Assembly (NCBI RefSeq): GCF_002251855.1
Contig: NZ_NOXW01000017.1
Location: forward strand, 25,294-89,293
Length of the DNA: 64,000 nucleotides
DNA from: Rhodoferax sp. TH121
GTDB lineage: Bacteria; Pseudomonadota; Gammaproteobacteria; Burkholderiales; Burkholderiaceae_C
Direction: 5' to 3'
This document shows, piece by piece, positions 50,236 through 59,812 of the stretch (the stretch's first letter is position 1; every line of letters begins with the position of its first letter). A program made the translations under genes and the position numbers. The notes under the pieces were generated by a model, which saw nothing but the letters and a program-made list of their open reading frames with translations, was not told the DNA's origin and did no database searches.

Positions 50236-50677
50236 GCCCTACCCACACAGTCCCGAAGAAGATGCGATCCAAGCCATGTTGCACATGTTTGAGACACTGA
50301 AGGCGCAGATGGGACAGTCCCTCACGCAGGCAGGCATTACCTTGTCACCCCTGCATTTGCACATCCTGAGCCACTGCAAAGCCCACCCTGGCGGGAATCA
50401 GCAGGCTTTGGTGCAGGCCAGTACGCGCGACAAGGGGCAAATCGCACGCATTACCAAGGAACTCGAGGCGCAGGCCCTGCTACGTAGACGCCCTGACCCA
50501 CAAGACGGGCGCAGCCAGATTCTGGATGTGACACCCGCTGGGCTTGAAGCCTGCGCGGTATTTGAGGCCCAACACACGGCGTTGGTGCAGCGCATGTTTG
50601 CCACGGTGACACCCGAGCAGCTCGCGGTATTTACCAACGTCGCACGTACGGCTGTTGCTAAGGCGCTATCAAAATAG
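50234..50677 (+). CDS. MarR family transcriptional regulator
   Basis: 147 residues. Winged-helix core with STRDKGQIARITKELEAQALLRRRPDPQDGRSQILDVT, including the MarR wing motif DxR (DGRSQ). The ATG lies inside the right arm of the operator dyad, implying autorepression. MarR proteins usually sense phenolics or oxidants. The last codons and stop are supplied by a dispersed repeat copy. Confidence 0.92.
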   Translation: MPYPHSPEEDAIQAMLHMFETLKAQMGQSLTQAGITLSPLHLHILSHCKAHPGGNQQALVQASTRDKGQIARITKELEAQALLRRRPDPQDGRSQILDVTPAGLEACAVFEAQHTALVQRMFATVTPEQLAVFTNVARTAVAKALSK

Positions 50678-50717
50678 AAGCTATTCGCGCAGTATCCACG
50701 GTGCCCAAAGCCATATT
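50664..50717 (-). repeat. Dispersed intergenic repeat, copy 9 (reverse orientation)
   Basis: On the minus strand it reads GTGGATACTGCGCGAATAGC then TTCTATTTTGATAGCGC. It overlaps the 3' end of the MarR gene. Confidence 0.75.
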
Positions 50718-50727
50718 TGAATAGAAA

Positions 50728-52368
50728 TTAGCGCCCCATGCCCAGGCGCAAGGCCGGAGATTGGGCTGCCAACGCCGGAGCCGCGGTCGTCCACACGGGT
50801 TCTGCGGCGGTGTTGTTGTGCGCCGCCCCCAGCTTGAACACTGCCACCACCCCCACCAAGTCGCTGGCCTGGCTCTTGAGGCTGCTGGCCGCCGCCGCCA
50901 TCTCCTCCACCAGTGCCGCGTTCTGCTGCGTGGTCTGGTCCATCTGGGTCACGGCTTCTCCCACCTGCGCCACCCCGGCGCTTTGTTCACTGCTGGCAGC
51001 AGAAATTTCGCCCATGATGTCGGTCACACGCCGGATACTGGCCACGACTTCGCTCATGGTTGCACCGGCCTGGTCGACCAGCGCACTGCCCTGCTCCACA
51101 CGGGAGACGCTGTCACCAATGAGGCTTTTGATCTCCTTGGCGGCCTCTGCGCTGCGTCCGGCCAGAGAACGCACTTCCGAAGCAACCACGGCAAAACCTC
51201 TGCCCTGCTCGCCCGCCCGGGCGGCTTCCACCGCGGCGTTAAGCGCCAAGATGTTGGTCTGGAAGGCGATGCCATCGATGACACTGATGATGTCGTTGAT
51301 CTTGCGGCTGGCTTCGTTGATGCCTTTCATGGTTTCGACGACGCGGCCCACGACTTCACCGCCCTGAATGGCGACTTGAGAAGCACTCATGGCCAGTTGG
51401 TTGGCTTGGGAGGCGGAGTCGGCGTTCTGGCGCACGGTGGCACCGAGTTCTTCCATGCTGGCGGCAGTTTCTTCCAGCGCACTGGCTTGTTGCTCGGTGC
51501 GGGCGGAGAGGTCATGGTTGCCTTGGGCGATTTCGGCGCTGGCGGTGGCCACCGATTCGCTGCCGCTGCGGACCCGCCCGACCACACTCGCCAACTGGAT
51601 TTGCATGCGATCCAGCGCCATCAACAATTGCCCTGTCTCATTTGTGGAATGCGCATGAATAGGCTGCGACAAATCGCCCTCGGCGATTCTGCTCGCCACA
51701 CTGACGACGGTGTTGATGGGGCCGGTGATGGAACGAATCAGCCACATTGCGGCCACGACTGCGGCGATGACTGCGACCAGTAGCGCCACAAGCATGGCGC
51801 TTCGAGCCGTGGTGAAACTGTGGTCGCTATTGTTGCTGGCAGTTACCGCACCAGAATGATTCAGGTCGGTCAGCTTCTTGATCGCCGCCTTAATGTTGTC
51901 ATAGGTGACCTTGGACTCGTTTTCCAGCAACTTTCGGGCAGGGAACTTGTCGCGTTTGGTCGAGAAATCCACCAACTGGGCATGCTGTTCTAGGTACTTT
52001 TTCCATTCAGCTTCGAAAGAGTCGTAAATAGCCCTTTCCTCCGGGCTGTCAATCAATTTGGCGTACTCGTTGCGCACTTGTTCGATAGTGCCTAAAGCCT
52101 CCACCATGACCTTGTTGATGCGCTCCATTGCAGTTTCATCGCTGTTTTGCACGTGCTGGCTCTCCAGCGCACGCAATTCCGCAATGTTGGAGCGCAAGTT
52201 ACCCACCTGCTCGATACTGGGAAGCCAGTTTCCCGTGATGTCCTGCGTATTCCCGCGCATTGCCAGCATTTGCAGGATGGCAACGACCACCACCCCAACC
52301 AACAGCGCAGTCAACAAACCCATGACGCTGATCAAGCGCGTGGATATCCTGAGATTTTCGAATTTCAT
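50728..52368 (-). CDS. Methyl-accepting chemotaxis protein
   Basis: 546 residues. Tar/Tsr-like architecture: membrane helix 1 (about 14-34), a four-helix-bundle periplasmic domain, helix 2 near 195-215, HAMP, methylation helices with [22 protein letters not shown], and the signalling tip [37 protein letters not shown]. The C-terminal ~35 residues are Ala/Pro-rich and contain no clear CheR-binding pentapeptide. Ligand unknown; proximity to the sugar locus would fit sugar or sugar-acid sensing but is not evidence. Confidence 0.95.
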   Translation of the reverse strand: MKFENLRISTRLISVMGLLTALLVGVVVVAILQMLAMRGNTQDITGNWLPSIEQVGNLRSNIAELRALESQHVQNSDETAMERINKVMVEALGTIEQVRNEYAKLIDSPEERAIYDSFEAEWKKYLEQHAQLVDFSTKRDKFPARKLLENESKVTYDNIKAAIKKLTDLNHSGAVTASNNSDHSFTTARSAMLVALLVAVIAAVVAAMWLIRSITGPINTVVSVASRIAEGDLSQPIHAHSTNETGQLLMALDRMQIQLASVVGRVRSGSESVATASAEIAQGNHDLSARTEQQASALEETAASMEELGATVRQNADSASQANQLAMSASQVAIQGGEVVGRVVETMKGINEASRKINDIISVIDGIAFQTNILALNAAVEAARAGEQGRGFAVVASEVRSLAGRSAEAAKEIKSLIGDSVSRVEQGSALVDQAGATMSEVVASIRRVTDIMGEISAASSEQSAGVAQVGEAVTQMDQTTQQNAALVEEMAAAASSLKSQASDLVGVVAVFKLGAAHNNTAAEPVWTTAAPALAAQSPALRLGMGR

Positions 52369-52407
52369 GGCCCGTGTCTCCTCGTATTTTTAGTGGGGCA
52401 ACTTCAC

Positions 52408-53334
52408 CTAACCTGCAAATAAATGCGCTGGCAATCCAGGGCTGTCTACCTCCACGGCAAAGAGTGCGCCGCCCAGCGGCTCATTGAATATACCGGCGCT
52501 TGCTGGCGGGCAGGCACTGGTGACAAAGAGTGTGCGCAGATATGGACCTCCGAAGGTACACCCCGTCACATGGGCCGCTGGAATGCGGATGCGCAGCAGT
52601 TCGTGCCCGGTTTCTGGGTGGTGGCAAGTGACGACTCCAGAGCCCGCTCTGGCGAGCCAGATGCGCCCGACGGCATCGGTGCACATTCCTTGGGGAATGC
52701 TCTCAAGCCGGGGCAATGCCAGCCAAGTTTGAGCGGGTCCAAGCTGTCCGTGGGCGTCTAGCGAATGCGCGCGAATCCGTTGCTGAGACGGGTCGGACAG
52801 TAACAAGGTTCTCTGATCTAGAGTCCAGGTCAAGCCTGTGATAGCCCCCATGCCCGGCACCATTCGCGTGCAGCGGGACCCTCCGGCATAGCGATAGAGC
52901 GCACCCGTCGAGGCCTGGTTGTTGTTTGATGCTGTGCTGCACCAGAACTGCCCATGCGTATCGCACAGCCCCACTTGCATCAGGTTGTTCGGTTGCGCAG
53001 GTTCGGGCCGGTGGAGCAGCTCCAAGCGCGCAGTGTCAGGAGCGAAGAATGCCAACTCGTGGCGCAAGGCAAGCAGCAAGCCTGCATGGTTTCGCCGTTC
53101 GGCAATGGCGCTCACCGATTGCCCCAAAGACCAACTGTCGCGCAATCGTTGCGCGGGCTGAAAGCGGTGTAGCTGGTGGCTGGCCGAGTCCACCCAGTAC
53201 AGCGCAGACTCGCGGGCTGACCAGATGGGTGCTGCGCCGCGTAGCGCCTGGGCACTCCAAGCACTGCGAACGTCTCCCAGCACTGCAGGCAATGGGCAGT
53301 ACTGGGGTGGTGTTGCCTGCAACACCGCAGACAT
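52408..53334 (-). CDS. SMP-30/gluconolactonase family sugar lactonase
   Basis: 308 residues, a six-bladed beta-propeller of the SMP-30/LRE family. Visible family features are the metal-binding glutamate region near the N terminus (GAAPIWSARESALYWVD), the GLCDTHGQFWCST segment and SDPSQQRIRAHSLDAHGQL. Such enzymes open aldonolactones; as AraB/XylC they hydrolyse L-arabino- or D-xylono-lactone. The ATG is one base from the stop of the upstream sugar-acid dehydratase, so it is made together with the next pathway enzyme. Confidence 0.92.
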   Translation of the reverse strand: MSAVLQATPPQYCPLPAVLGDVRSAWSAQALRGAAPIWSARESALYWVDSASHQLHRFQPAQRLRDSWSLGQSVSAIAERRNHAGLLLALRHELAFFAPDTARLELLHRPEPAQPNNLMQVGLCDTHGQFWCSTASNNNQASTGALYRYAGGSRCTRMVPGMGAITGLTWTLDQRTLLLSDPSQQRIRAHSLDAHGQLGPAQTWLALPRLESIPQGMCTDAVGRIWLARAGSGVVTCHHPETGHELLRIRIPAAHVTGCTFGGPYLRTLFVTSACPPASAGIFNEPLGGALFAVEVDSPGLPAHLFAG

Positions 53335-53335
53335 G

Positions 53336-55060
53336 TCAGTGCGAGTCGCGTGGGACTCCGGCGCCACTGCCACCGACCAGGAAGTCCAGGTCGGCGCCCA
53401 GGTGGGCCTGTTGCACGGTTTCGACGTAGAGCTTGTACCAGCCGCGCTTGGGTTTCTCGGGCGCTTGCCAGGCGGCCAGCCGGCGCGCCAGTTCTTCGTC
53501 CGATACTTCCAGGTGCAACTTGCGCTCGGCCACATTGAGCTCAATCATGTCGCCGTTTTGCACGACCGCCAGTGGGCCACCGGCGGCCGCTTCGGGGCTG
53601 GTGTGCAACACGGTGGTGCCGTAGGCAGTGCCGCTCATGCGCGCGTCGGAGATGCGCACCATGTCGGTAATGCCCTTCTTGAGCACCTTGGGCGGCAGGG
53701 GCATATTGCCCACTTCGGCCATGCCCGGATAACCGCGCGGACCGCAGTTCTTCAGCACCATGATGCAGTTTTCATCAATGTCCAGATCTGGGTCGTCGAT
53801 CTTCGCGTGGAACTCTTCGATGGACTCGAACACCACCGCACGGCCGCGATGGTGCAGCAGATGTTTGGAGGCGGCAGACGGCTTGATCACGGCACCGTTT
53901 GGTGCCAGGTTGCCGCGGACCACGGCAATACCGGCTGCGGGCATGAAGGGCTCTTCCACCGTCTTGATGACTTCGCGGTTGTAGCAGGGGGCGTTTTCCA
54001 CGTTTTCGCGGATGGTCTTGCCGTTCACGGTGATGCAGTCGCCATGCAGCATCGGCAAGATTTCGCGCATGACTGCAGGCAGGCCGCCGGCGTAGCAGAA
54101 GTCTTCCATCAGGTACTGGCCGGACGGTTGCAGGTTCAGGATGTTGTTCACTTCCGAGCCCAGCTTGTCGAAGTCTTCCAGTTTCAGGTCCACGCCCAGA
54201 CGGCCGGCGATGGCCAGCAGGTGAATCACGGCATTGGTGGAGCCGCCGATGGCCGCATTGGTGCGGATGGCGTTTTCGAACGCTTTGCGCGTCATGATCT
54301 GGGACATCTTGATGTCTTGCTTGACCATTTCCACGATGCGACGGCCGGTGAGCTGGGCCAGGCGCTTGCGGCGCGTGTCGGCAGCAGGAATGGCAGCGTT
54401 CTCGGGGAAGGCCATGCCCAAGGCTTCGACCATGCTGGCCATGGTGGAGGCGGTGCCCATGGTCATACAGGTGCCGCTGGAGCGGTGCATATCGCTCTCG
54501 CAGGAGGTGAACTCCTGCATGGTCATCTGACCGCCGCGCACCATTTCAGACATTTGCCAGACGCCGGTACCGGAGCCCACGTCTTTGCCGCGGAACTTGC
54601 CATTGAGCATGGGGCCGCCAGAGAGGCCGATCGTTGGCAGGTCGCAGCTGGCGGCGCCCATCATCAGCGAGGGGGTGGTCTTGTCGCAGCCCATGAGCAG
54701 CACCACGCCGTCAATTGGGTTGCCACGGATGCTTTCTTCCACATCCATGGAGGCCAAGTTGCGGAACAGCATGGCCGTGGGGCGCAGCTGGGTTTCGCCC
54801 AGGGACATGACGGGGAATTCGAGTGGGAAGCCGCCGGCTTCGTACACGCCGCGTTTGACGAATTCGGCCAGTTCACGGAAATGACCATTGCAAGGCGTCA
54901 ATTCGCTCCAGGTGTTGCAAATGCCAATGATGGGACGACCGTCCAGCAGGTCATGCGGATAGCCCTGGTTCTTCAACCAGCTGCGGTGCACAAAGCCATC
55001 GCGGTCTTGACGGCCGAACCAGGCGTGGCTGCGGCGGAATGGGGGCTTTTCGGAACTCAT
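53336..55060 (-). CDS. IlvD/Edd family sugar-acid dehydratase (L-arabonate/D-xylonate type)
   Basis: 574 residues. The three iron-sulfur cysteines are visible: Cys57 in SELTPCNGH, Cys125 in MGCDKTTP and Cys198 in SGTCMTMG, and the length and sequence match the L-arabonate/D-xylonate dehydratase branch rather than dihydroxyacid dehydratase. It converts an aldonate into a 2-keto-3-deoxy acid. Start at 55060 (MSSEKPPFRR). It precedes the lactonase on the minus strand and is divergent from an SDR sugar dehydrogenase gene. Confidence 0.93.
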   Translation of the reverse strand: MSSEKPPFRRSHAWFGRQDRDGFVHRSWLKNQGYPHDLLDGRPIIGICNTWSELTPCNGHFRELAEFVKRGVYEAGGFPLEFPVMSLGETQLRPTAMLFRNLASMDVEESIRGNPIDGVVLLMGCDKTTPSLMMGAASCDLPTIGLSGGPMLNGKFRGKDVGSGTGVWQMSEMVRGGQMTMQEFTSCESDMHRSSGTCMTMGTASTMASMVEALGMAFPENAAIPAADTRRKRLAQLTGRRIVEMVKQDIKMSQIMTRKAFENAIRTNAAIGGSTNAVIHLLAIAGRLGVDLKLEDFDKLGSEVNNILNLQPSGQYLMEDFCYAGGLPAVMREILPMLHGDCITVNGKTIRENVENAPCYNREVIKTVEEPFMPAAGIAVVRGNLAPNGAVIKPSAASKHLLHHRGRAVVFESIEEFHAKIDDPDLDIDENCIMVLKNCGPRGYPGMAEVGNMPLPPKVLKKGITDMVRISDARMSGTAYGTTVLHTSPEAAAGGPLAVVQNGDMIELNVAERKLHLEVSDEELARRLAAWQAPEKPKRGWYKLYVETVQQAHLGADLDFLVGGSGAGVPRDSH

Positions 55061-55152
55061 AGGTTGCCTCTTTGTATGCGGAGGAATTTCCTCCAGTTCT
55101 TGACAGCCGGCATCGTAACAATGCACAGTGATAATAGAAAATGAATTAACTA

Positions 55153-55174
55153 GCAATTTATATATCTAAATTGC
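55153..55174. promoter_or_regulatory. Inverted repeat between IlvD/Edd and SDR genes
   Basis: GCAATTTA-TATATC-TAAATTGC: perfect 8-bp arms in an AT-rich patch between the divergent dehydratase and SDR starts. Candidate operator for the nearby LysR/GbpR-like regulator; a partly similar AT-rich stretch occurs before chvE (57003-57030). Confidence 0.5.
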
Positions 55175-55195
55175 AATCAATGAAAAAGGAAAAAT

Positions 55196-55969
55196 ATGTC
55201 GGCAGTTTCTAGCTTGGCGAGGTTCCCCAGCTTGCAGGGTAAAAACATCTTTATTACGGGAGGGGGTACCGGTATCGGCGCTGCCATGGTCAGTGCGTTT
55301 GCCGACCAAGGCGCGCGGGTGGCCTTTGTGGATGTGGCTGCCGGTCCCAGCGACGCCCTGGCAGAGTCCCTGCGTGCCCAAGGCTCCACGGTGTGGTGGC
55401 AGCGATGCGATGTCCGGGATGTCCCGGCCTTGCAGCAGGCCGTTGCAGACGCTCAGGCCGCTCTGGGTGATTTTTCGGTGCTCGTGAACAACGTCGCTCG
55501 CGATGACCGCCATACCCTGGAGTCGGTTACACCCGAATACTGGGACGAGCGCATGGCGGTCAACCAGCGCCCCGCCTTCTTCGCCATCCAGGCGGTGGTT
55601 CCGGGCATGCGCCGGCTGGGCGGTGGTTCGGTGATCAATTTGGGGTCTACAGGGTGGCAGACCAAAGGCAGTGGGTACCCCTGCTACGCGGTTGCAAAAT
55701 CCTCGGTCAACGGCCTGACACGAGGCCTAGCCGATAGCTTGGGAGCAAGCCGTATTCGGGTCAACACCGTCTCGCCAGGTTGGGTCATGACCGAGCGCCA
55801 GATCAGCATGTGGCTGGACGCGGCCGGCGAGGCCGAAATCCAGCGCAACCAGTGCCTGCCCGACAAGCTCAAGCCCTCGGACGTTGCCCGCATGGTGCTG
55901 TTTCTGGCGTCGGACGACGGCGCCATGTGCACCGCCCAGGAATTCAAGGTGGACGCCGGCTGGTCCTGA
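55196..55969 (+). CDS. SDR family sugar 1-dehydrogenase (XylB-like)
   Basis: 257 residues. Short-chain dehydrogenase with nucleotide motif TGGGTGIG, the NNVARDDRH segment, catalytic Tyr-x3-Lys in YAVAK and the C-terminal LFLASDDGAMCTAQEFKVDAGW, which matches Caulobacter D-xylose dehydrogenase XylB well from memory. It would oxidise an aldose at C1 to the lactone with NAD+. Pairing with lactonase and dehydratase supports that reaction; whether the sugar is L-arabinose, D-xylose or another aldose cannot be told here. Confidence 0.9.
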   Translation: MSAVSSLARFPSLQGKNIFITGGGTGIGAAMVSAFADQGARVAFVDVAAGPSDALAESLRAQGSTVWWQRCDVRDVPALQQAVADAQAALGDFSVLVNNVARDDRHTLESVTPEYWDERMAVNQRPAFFAIQAVVPGMRRLGGGSVINLGSTGWQTKGSGYPCYAVAKSSVNGLTRGLADSLGASRIRVNTVSPGWVMTERQISMWLDAAGEAEIQRNQCLPDKLKPSDVARMVLFLASDDGAMCTAQEFKVDAGWS

Positions 55970-55987
55970 TAACCGTCCGCTGGCCGA

Positions 55988-56956
55988 TCAAGGGGCGGGC
56001 GGGAAGGAAAACTCTTTGCCGTAGACCGTCATGGCCGAAGCCTTGAGGGCGCGCAGCACCACCTCGCCTGCGGGTGAGAGCAAGCGGTCGCGCCGCGTGA
56101 TGAAGCCGAAAGGCTCCATGTCCAGCGGCAGCGCCACCGGTAGGATGGACATGAGGCCGTGGTTGGCGTAATAGCGCGCCACGTCGACCGCCATCACGCT
56201 GACCATGTCGCTTTGCTGCATCATCTTGCTGATGAACAGCATGGCGCTGGTTTCCACGCTGTTGGTCGGGGGCTGCAAGCCCAGCTCCTGGATCATCAGG
56301 TCAAAGCGGTGGCGCAGCATGCTGCCAGCAGGAGGGACGATCCAGCCGTACTGGAACACGTCCTCCAGGCTGGGTTTGATGGCGGTGAGCAGCGGATGGC
56401 CTGGGCGCGCCACGGCGCAGATCGGTTCGTCCGTCACGACCTCGTAGCGCAGCGCAGCCTTGTCGTGTTCCGGCGAGAGCCGCCCCACCAGGATGTCCAG
56501 CGTGCCACGATTCAGACGCTCGATCAGCACGTTGCTGGGCTCAATCTGGATGGTGATGTGCAGATTGGGGTGGGCTTGCTTGACCGCTGCCACCGTGGGC
56601 GGCAACAGCGCCAGACCTGGGGCGGTGATGGACCCCAGATTCACTTGGCCGAATTGGCCGCTCTTGGCTGCCTGCAGCTCTTCGTGCGCCTGGTTCAGGC
56701 TGGCCAGCGCCGCACGGGCGTGGCGAATCATGGTGTCGCCATACCAGGTGGGGCGCATGCCGCGGGGCAGGCGCTCGAACAGTGAAACCCCTAGTACGTC
56801 TTCCAGATCCTTGAGGAGCTTGGATGCCGCGGGCTGTGTCATGTTCAGGACCTGTGCCGCTCGGTGGATATTTCCTTCTTCAGAAAGTGCAACAAGTAGC
56901 AGCAACTGCCGCGTTTTGAGGCGAGCGCGCAAGAACCAGTGTGTGTAGTTCGTCAT
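55988..56956 (-). CDS. gbpR: LysR family regulator, GbpR-like
   Basis: 322 residues: N-terminal winged helix (LLLLVALSEEGNIHRAAQVLNMTQPAASKLLKDLE) and a C-terminal periplasmic-binding-like effector domain (about 95-300). The start TNYTHWFLRARLKTRQL and its position divergent from chvE-gguA-gguB match GbpR, the galactose/arabinose-responsive repressor of Agrobacterium chvE. It probably controls both the transporter and the divergent pathway genes. It is convergent with the SDR gene. Confidence 0.88.
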   Translation of the reverse strand: MTNYTHWFLRARLKTRQLLLLVALSEEGNIHRAAQVLNMTQPAASKLLKDLEDVLGVSLFERLPRGMRPTWYGDTMIRHARAALASLNQAHEELQAAKSGQFGQVNLGSITAPGLALLPPTVAAVKQAHPNLHITIQIEPSNVLIERLNRGTLDILVGRLSPEHDKAALRYEVVTDEPICAVARPGHPLLTAIKPSLEDVFQYGWIVPPAGSMLRHRFDLMIQELGLQPPTNSVETSAMLFISKMMQQSDMVSVMAVDVARYYANHGLMSILPVALPLDMEPFGFITRRDRLLSPAGEVVLRALKASAMTVYGKEFSFPPAP

Positions 56957-57108
56957 GTCAGGGTTACCACCAATCTGTGTTTACGTATCGAAACAGCTGC
57001 AAACTATATTAGAAATTAATCTATCACATCCTTATCATCCGGGCTCTGCGCCGACCTGGCAAAGACCCGAGTTAGTTAAAAATTTGTTAATCCCACAGGA
57101 GACATCCC

Positions 57109-58185
57109 ATGACAGCACGTAGAAGCACCCTGAAGGCCCTGGTTGCCAGCTTGGCCCTTGGCCTGGCTTTCGGTGGCACCGTTGCCAACGCGCAGGACAA
57201 AGGCCTGGTCGGCGTAGCCATGCCCACCAAGAGCTCGACCCGCTGGATCAGCGACGGCAACAGCATGGTCGCCGCACTGGCAGCCAAAGGCTACAAGGCC
57301 GACCTGCAGTACGCAGAAGACGACATCCCGAACCAACTGGCCCAGATCGAAAACATGATCACCAAGGGCGCCAAGGTGCTGGTGATTGCTGCCATCGATG
57401 GCACCACCCTGACCAACGTGCTGCAAAAGGCTGCTGACAAGGGCATCAAGATCATCTCCTACGACCGCCTGATCGTTGGCTCCAAGAACGTGGACTACTA
57501 CGCCACGTTCGACAACTTCCAAGTGGGCGTTCTGCAAGCCCAATCCCTGGAAAAGGCACTGGGCCTGAAAGAAGGCAAGGGACCTTTCAACATCGAATTG
57601 TTCGGTGGCTCTGCGGATGACAACAACGCGTTCTTCTTCTACGACGGCGCCATGTCCGTGCTGGACCCCTACATCAAGTCTGGCAAGCTGGTGGTTCGCT
57701 CCAAGCAAACCGGCATGCAAAAGGTGGCTACCCTGCGTTGGGACGGCCAAGTGGCACAGGCCCGCATGGAGAACCTGTTGAGCGCTTACTACGGCAAGGA
57801 CAAGGTCCACGCTGTGCTGTCTCCCTATGACGGTCTGTCCATCGGTATCTTGTCTGCGCTGAAGGGCGTGGGCTACGGCACCGCAGCACAACCTATGCCT
57901 TTCGTGTCCGGTCAAGATGCTGAAGTGCCTTCCGTGAAGTCCATCATTCGCAAGGAACAGTACTCCACCATCTTTAAGGACACCCGCGAATTGGCCAAGG
58001 TTACCGCCAACATGGTGGACGCCGTCATGAGCGGCAAGCAGCCTGAAATCAACGACACCAAGACCTACAACAACAAGGTCAAGGTCGTTCCTTCCTACCT
58101 GCTCAAGCCCGTGGCTGTAGACCTGTCCAACTACAAGCAAGTCCTGGTCGGCAGCGGCTACATCAAGGAAGAGCAACTCAAGTAA
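57109..58185 (+). CDS. chvE: Sugar ABC transporter periplasmic binding protein ChvE
   Basis: 358 residues with a Sec signal peptide (1-28, ending ANAQ). The mature protein has the two-lobe periplasmic-binding fold typical of ChvE, which binds arabinose, glucose, galactose, xylose and acidic monosaccharides. AGGAG is positioned 7 nt before the ATG. It is separated from gguA by a strong intra-operon terminator, explaining why binding protein would be made in excess. The AT-rich segment 57003-57030 in front is a likely GbpR site. Confidence 0.93.
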   Translation: MTARRSTLKALVASLALGLAFGGTVANAQDKGLVGVAMPTKSSTRWISDGNSMVAALAAKGYKADLQYAEDDIPNQLAQIENMITKGAKVLVIAAIDGTTLTNVLQKAADKGIKIISYDRLIVGSKNVDYYATFDNFQVGVLQAQSLEKALGLKEGKGPFNIELFGGSADDNNAFFFYDGAMSVLDPYIKSGKLVVRSKQTGMQKVATLRWDGQVAQARMENLLSAYYGKDKVHAVLSPYDGLSIGILSALKGVGYGTAAQPMPFVSGQDAEVPSVKSIIRKEQYSTIFKDTRELAKVTANMVDAVMSGKQPEINDTKTYNNKVKVVPSYLLKPVAVDLSNYKQVLVGSGYIKEEQLK

Positions 58186-58206
58186 ACGAGTTACGAGTAA
58201 AAAGAG

Positions 58207-58236
58207 GCCCTGTGCCCACAAAGCACAGGGCTTTTT
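58207..58236 (+). terminator. Terminator/attenuator between chvE and gguA
   Basis: Perfect 9-bp stem GCCCTGTGC/GCACAGGGC (58207-58215 with 58223-58231), loop CCACAAA, then TTTTT. Partial read-through would give less GguA/GguB than ChvE. Confidence 0.85.
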
Positions 58237-58275
58237 ACATTCTTCCCGGGTTCGAGTGAACCAAGTTGAGGCAAC

Positions 58276-59811
58276 ATGGTCCAGCCAATTCTAGAAATGC
58301 GCGGAATGCGCAAGACATTCCATGGCGTGACGGCCCTCAGCAATGTGAACCTCACAGTGCTGCCTGGCCAGATCCATGCTATCGTTGGAGAAAACGGTGC
58401 CGGCAAATCCACCCTGATGAAGGTTCTCAGTGGTGTGTACCCTTACGGCGAATACGAGGGTGAGATCCACTACCAAGGTCAGGAATGCAAGTTCAAGGGC
58501 ATTCACGACAGCGAATCGGTAGGCATCATCATCATCCACCAAGAGCTGGCCCTGGTGCCGCTGCTCTCCATTACGGAAAACATCTTCCTGGGCAATGAAC
58601 AGGCCAATGCCGCCGGTGTCATTGACTGGAACACCTCCTATGTCAAGACCCAGGCATTGCTCCAGAAGGTCGGGCTCAAGGAGTCGCCCAACACGCTCAT
58701 CACCAACCTGGGTGTGGGCAAGCAGCAGCTGATCGAAATTGCCAAAGCCCTGTCCAAAGAAGTGAAGCTCCTGATCCTGGACGAGCCCACCGCCAGCCTG
58801 AACGAAAAGGACAGTGATGCGTTGCTCGAACTCCTGCTGGAGCTCAAGCGCCAAGGCATTTCCTGCATCCTGATTTCACATAAGCTCAACGAAATTTCCA
58901 AGGTCGCCGATGCCATCACGGTACTGCGTGACGGCGCCAGCGTGGCCACGCTGGATTGCAGTGAAGGTCCGGCCAATGAGGACATCATCATCCGCAACAT
59001 GGTGGGCCGTGAGATGGCCGACCGCTACCCCCGGCGCACGCCCAACATCGGTGACAAGGTGTTCGAGGTCAAGAACTGGACCGTGCACCATGCAGAACAC
59101 GCTGATCGCAAGGTCATCAAGGGCGTGGACCTGCACGTCAAGCGCGGTGAGATCGTCGGCATTGCCGGTCTCATGGGCGCGGGACGCACCGAACTGGCCA
59201 TGAGCATCTTCGGTCGTACCTATGGCCAGAACATCAGTGGGCAGGTGATGCTCCATGGCAAGGAAGTCGACACCAGCACGGTGCAAAAGGCCATCAACCA
59301 TGGCATCGCCTACGTGACCGAAGACCGCAAGGGTTACGGTTTGGTGCTGGACGAAACCATTGCCTGGAACACCACGCTGGCCAACCTCCCGGCGGTAGCC
59401 AAACGCGCTGTCGTGGATGAGGGCCAGGAGTTCAGCGTCGCGCAGGACTTCCGCAAGAAGCTCAACATCCGCAGCCCCAACGTATTTGCGCGCACCGTCA
59501 ACCTGTCGGGTGGCAACCAGCAAAAAGTGGTGCTCAGCAAATGGCTGTTCTCCGAACCTGAGGTGCTCATCCTCGACGAACCCACGCGCGGTATTGATGT
59601 GGGTGCGAAGTACGAGATCTACACCATCATTGCGCAGTTGGCCGCCGAGGGCAAATGCGTGCTCATGATCTCCAGCGAAATGCCGGAGCTGTTGGGCATG
59701 TGCGACCGTATCTGCGTGCTCAACGAGGGTGCCTTTGTGGCGGAATTTCCCGCTGCCGAGGCAACCCAGGAAAAAATTATGCGATCTATCGTGACATCAG
59801 GAGTGAATTGA
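58276..59811 (+). CDS. gguA: Sugar ABC transporter ATPase GguA (two domains)
   Basis: 511 residues with two ABC domains, as in MglA/AraG/GguA. Domain 1: Walker [25 protein letters not shown] signature and ILDEPTASL. Domain 2: degenerate Walker A GAGRTEL, signature [15 protein letters not shown] and [13 protein letters not shown]. It drives uptake of the sugar bound by ChvE. GAGG precedes the ATG; the stop is one base before gguB. Confidence 0.95.
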   Translation: MVQPILEMRGMRKTFHGVTALSNVNLTVLPGQIHAIVGENGAGKSTLMKVLSGVYPYGEYEGEIHYQGQECKFKGIHDSESVGIIIIHQELALVPLLSITENIFLGNEQANAAGVIDWNTSYVKTQALLQKVGLKESPNTLITNLGVGKQQLIEIAKALSKEVKLLILDEPTASLNEKDSDALLELLLELKRQGISCILISHKLNEISKVADAITVLRDGASVATLDCSEGPANEDIIIRNMVGREMADRYPRRTPNIGDKVFEVKNWTVHHAEHADRKVIKGVDLHVKRGEIVGIAGLMGAGRTELAMSIFGRTYGQNISGQVMLHGKEVDTSTVQKAINHGIAYVTEDRKGYGLVLDETIAWNTTLANLPAVAKRAVVDEGQEFSVAQDFRKKLNIRSPNVFARTVNLSGGNQQKVVLSKWLFSEPEVLILDEPTRGIDVGAKYEIYTIIAQLAAEGKCVLMISSEMPELLGMCDRICVLNEGAFVAEFPAAEATQEKIMRSIVTSGVN

Positions 59812-59812
59812 A

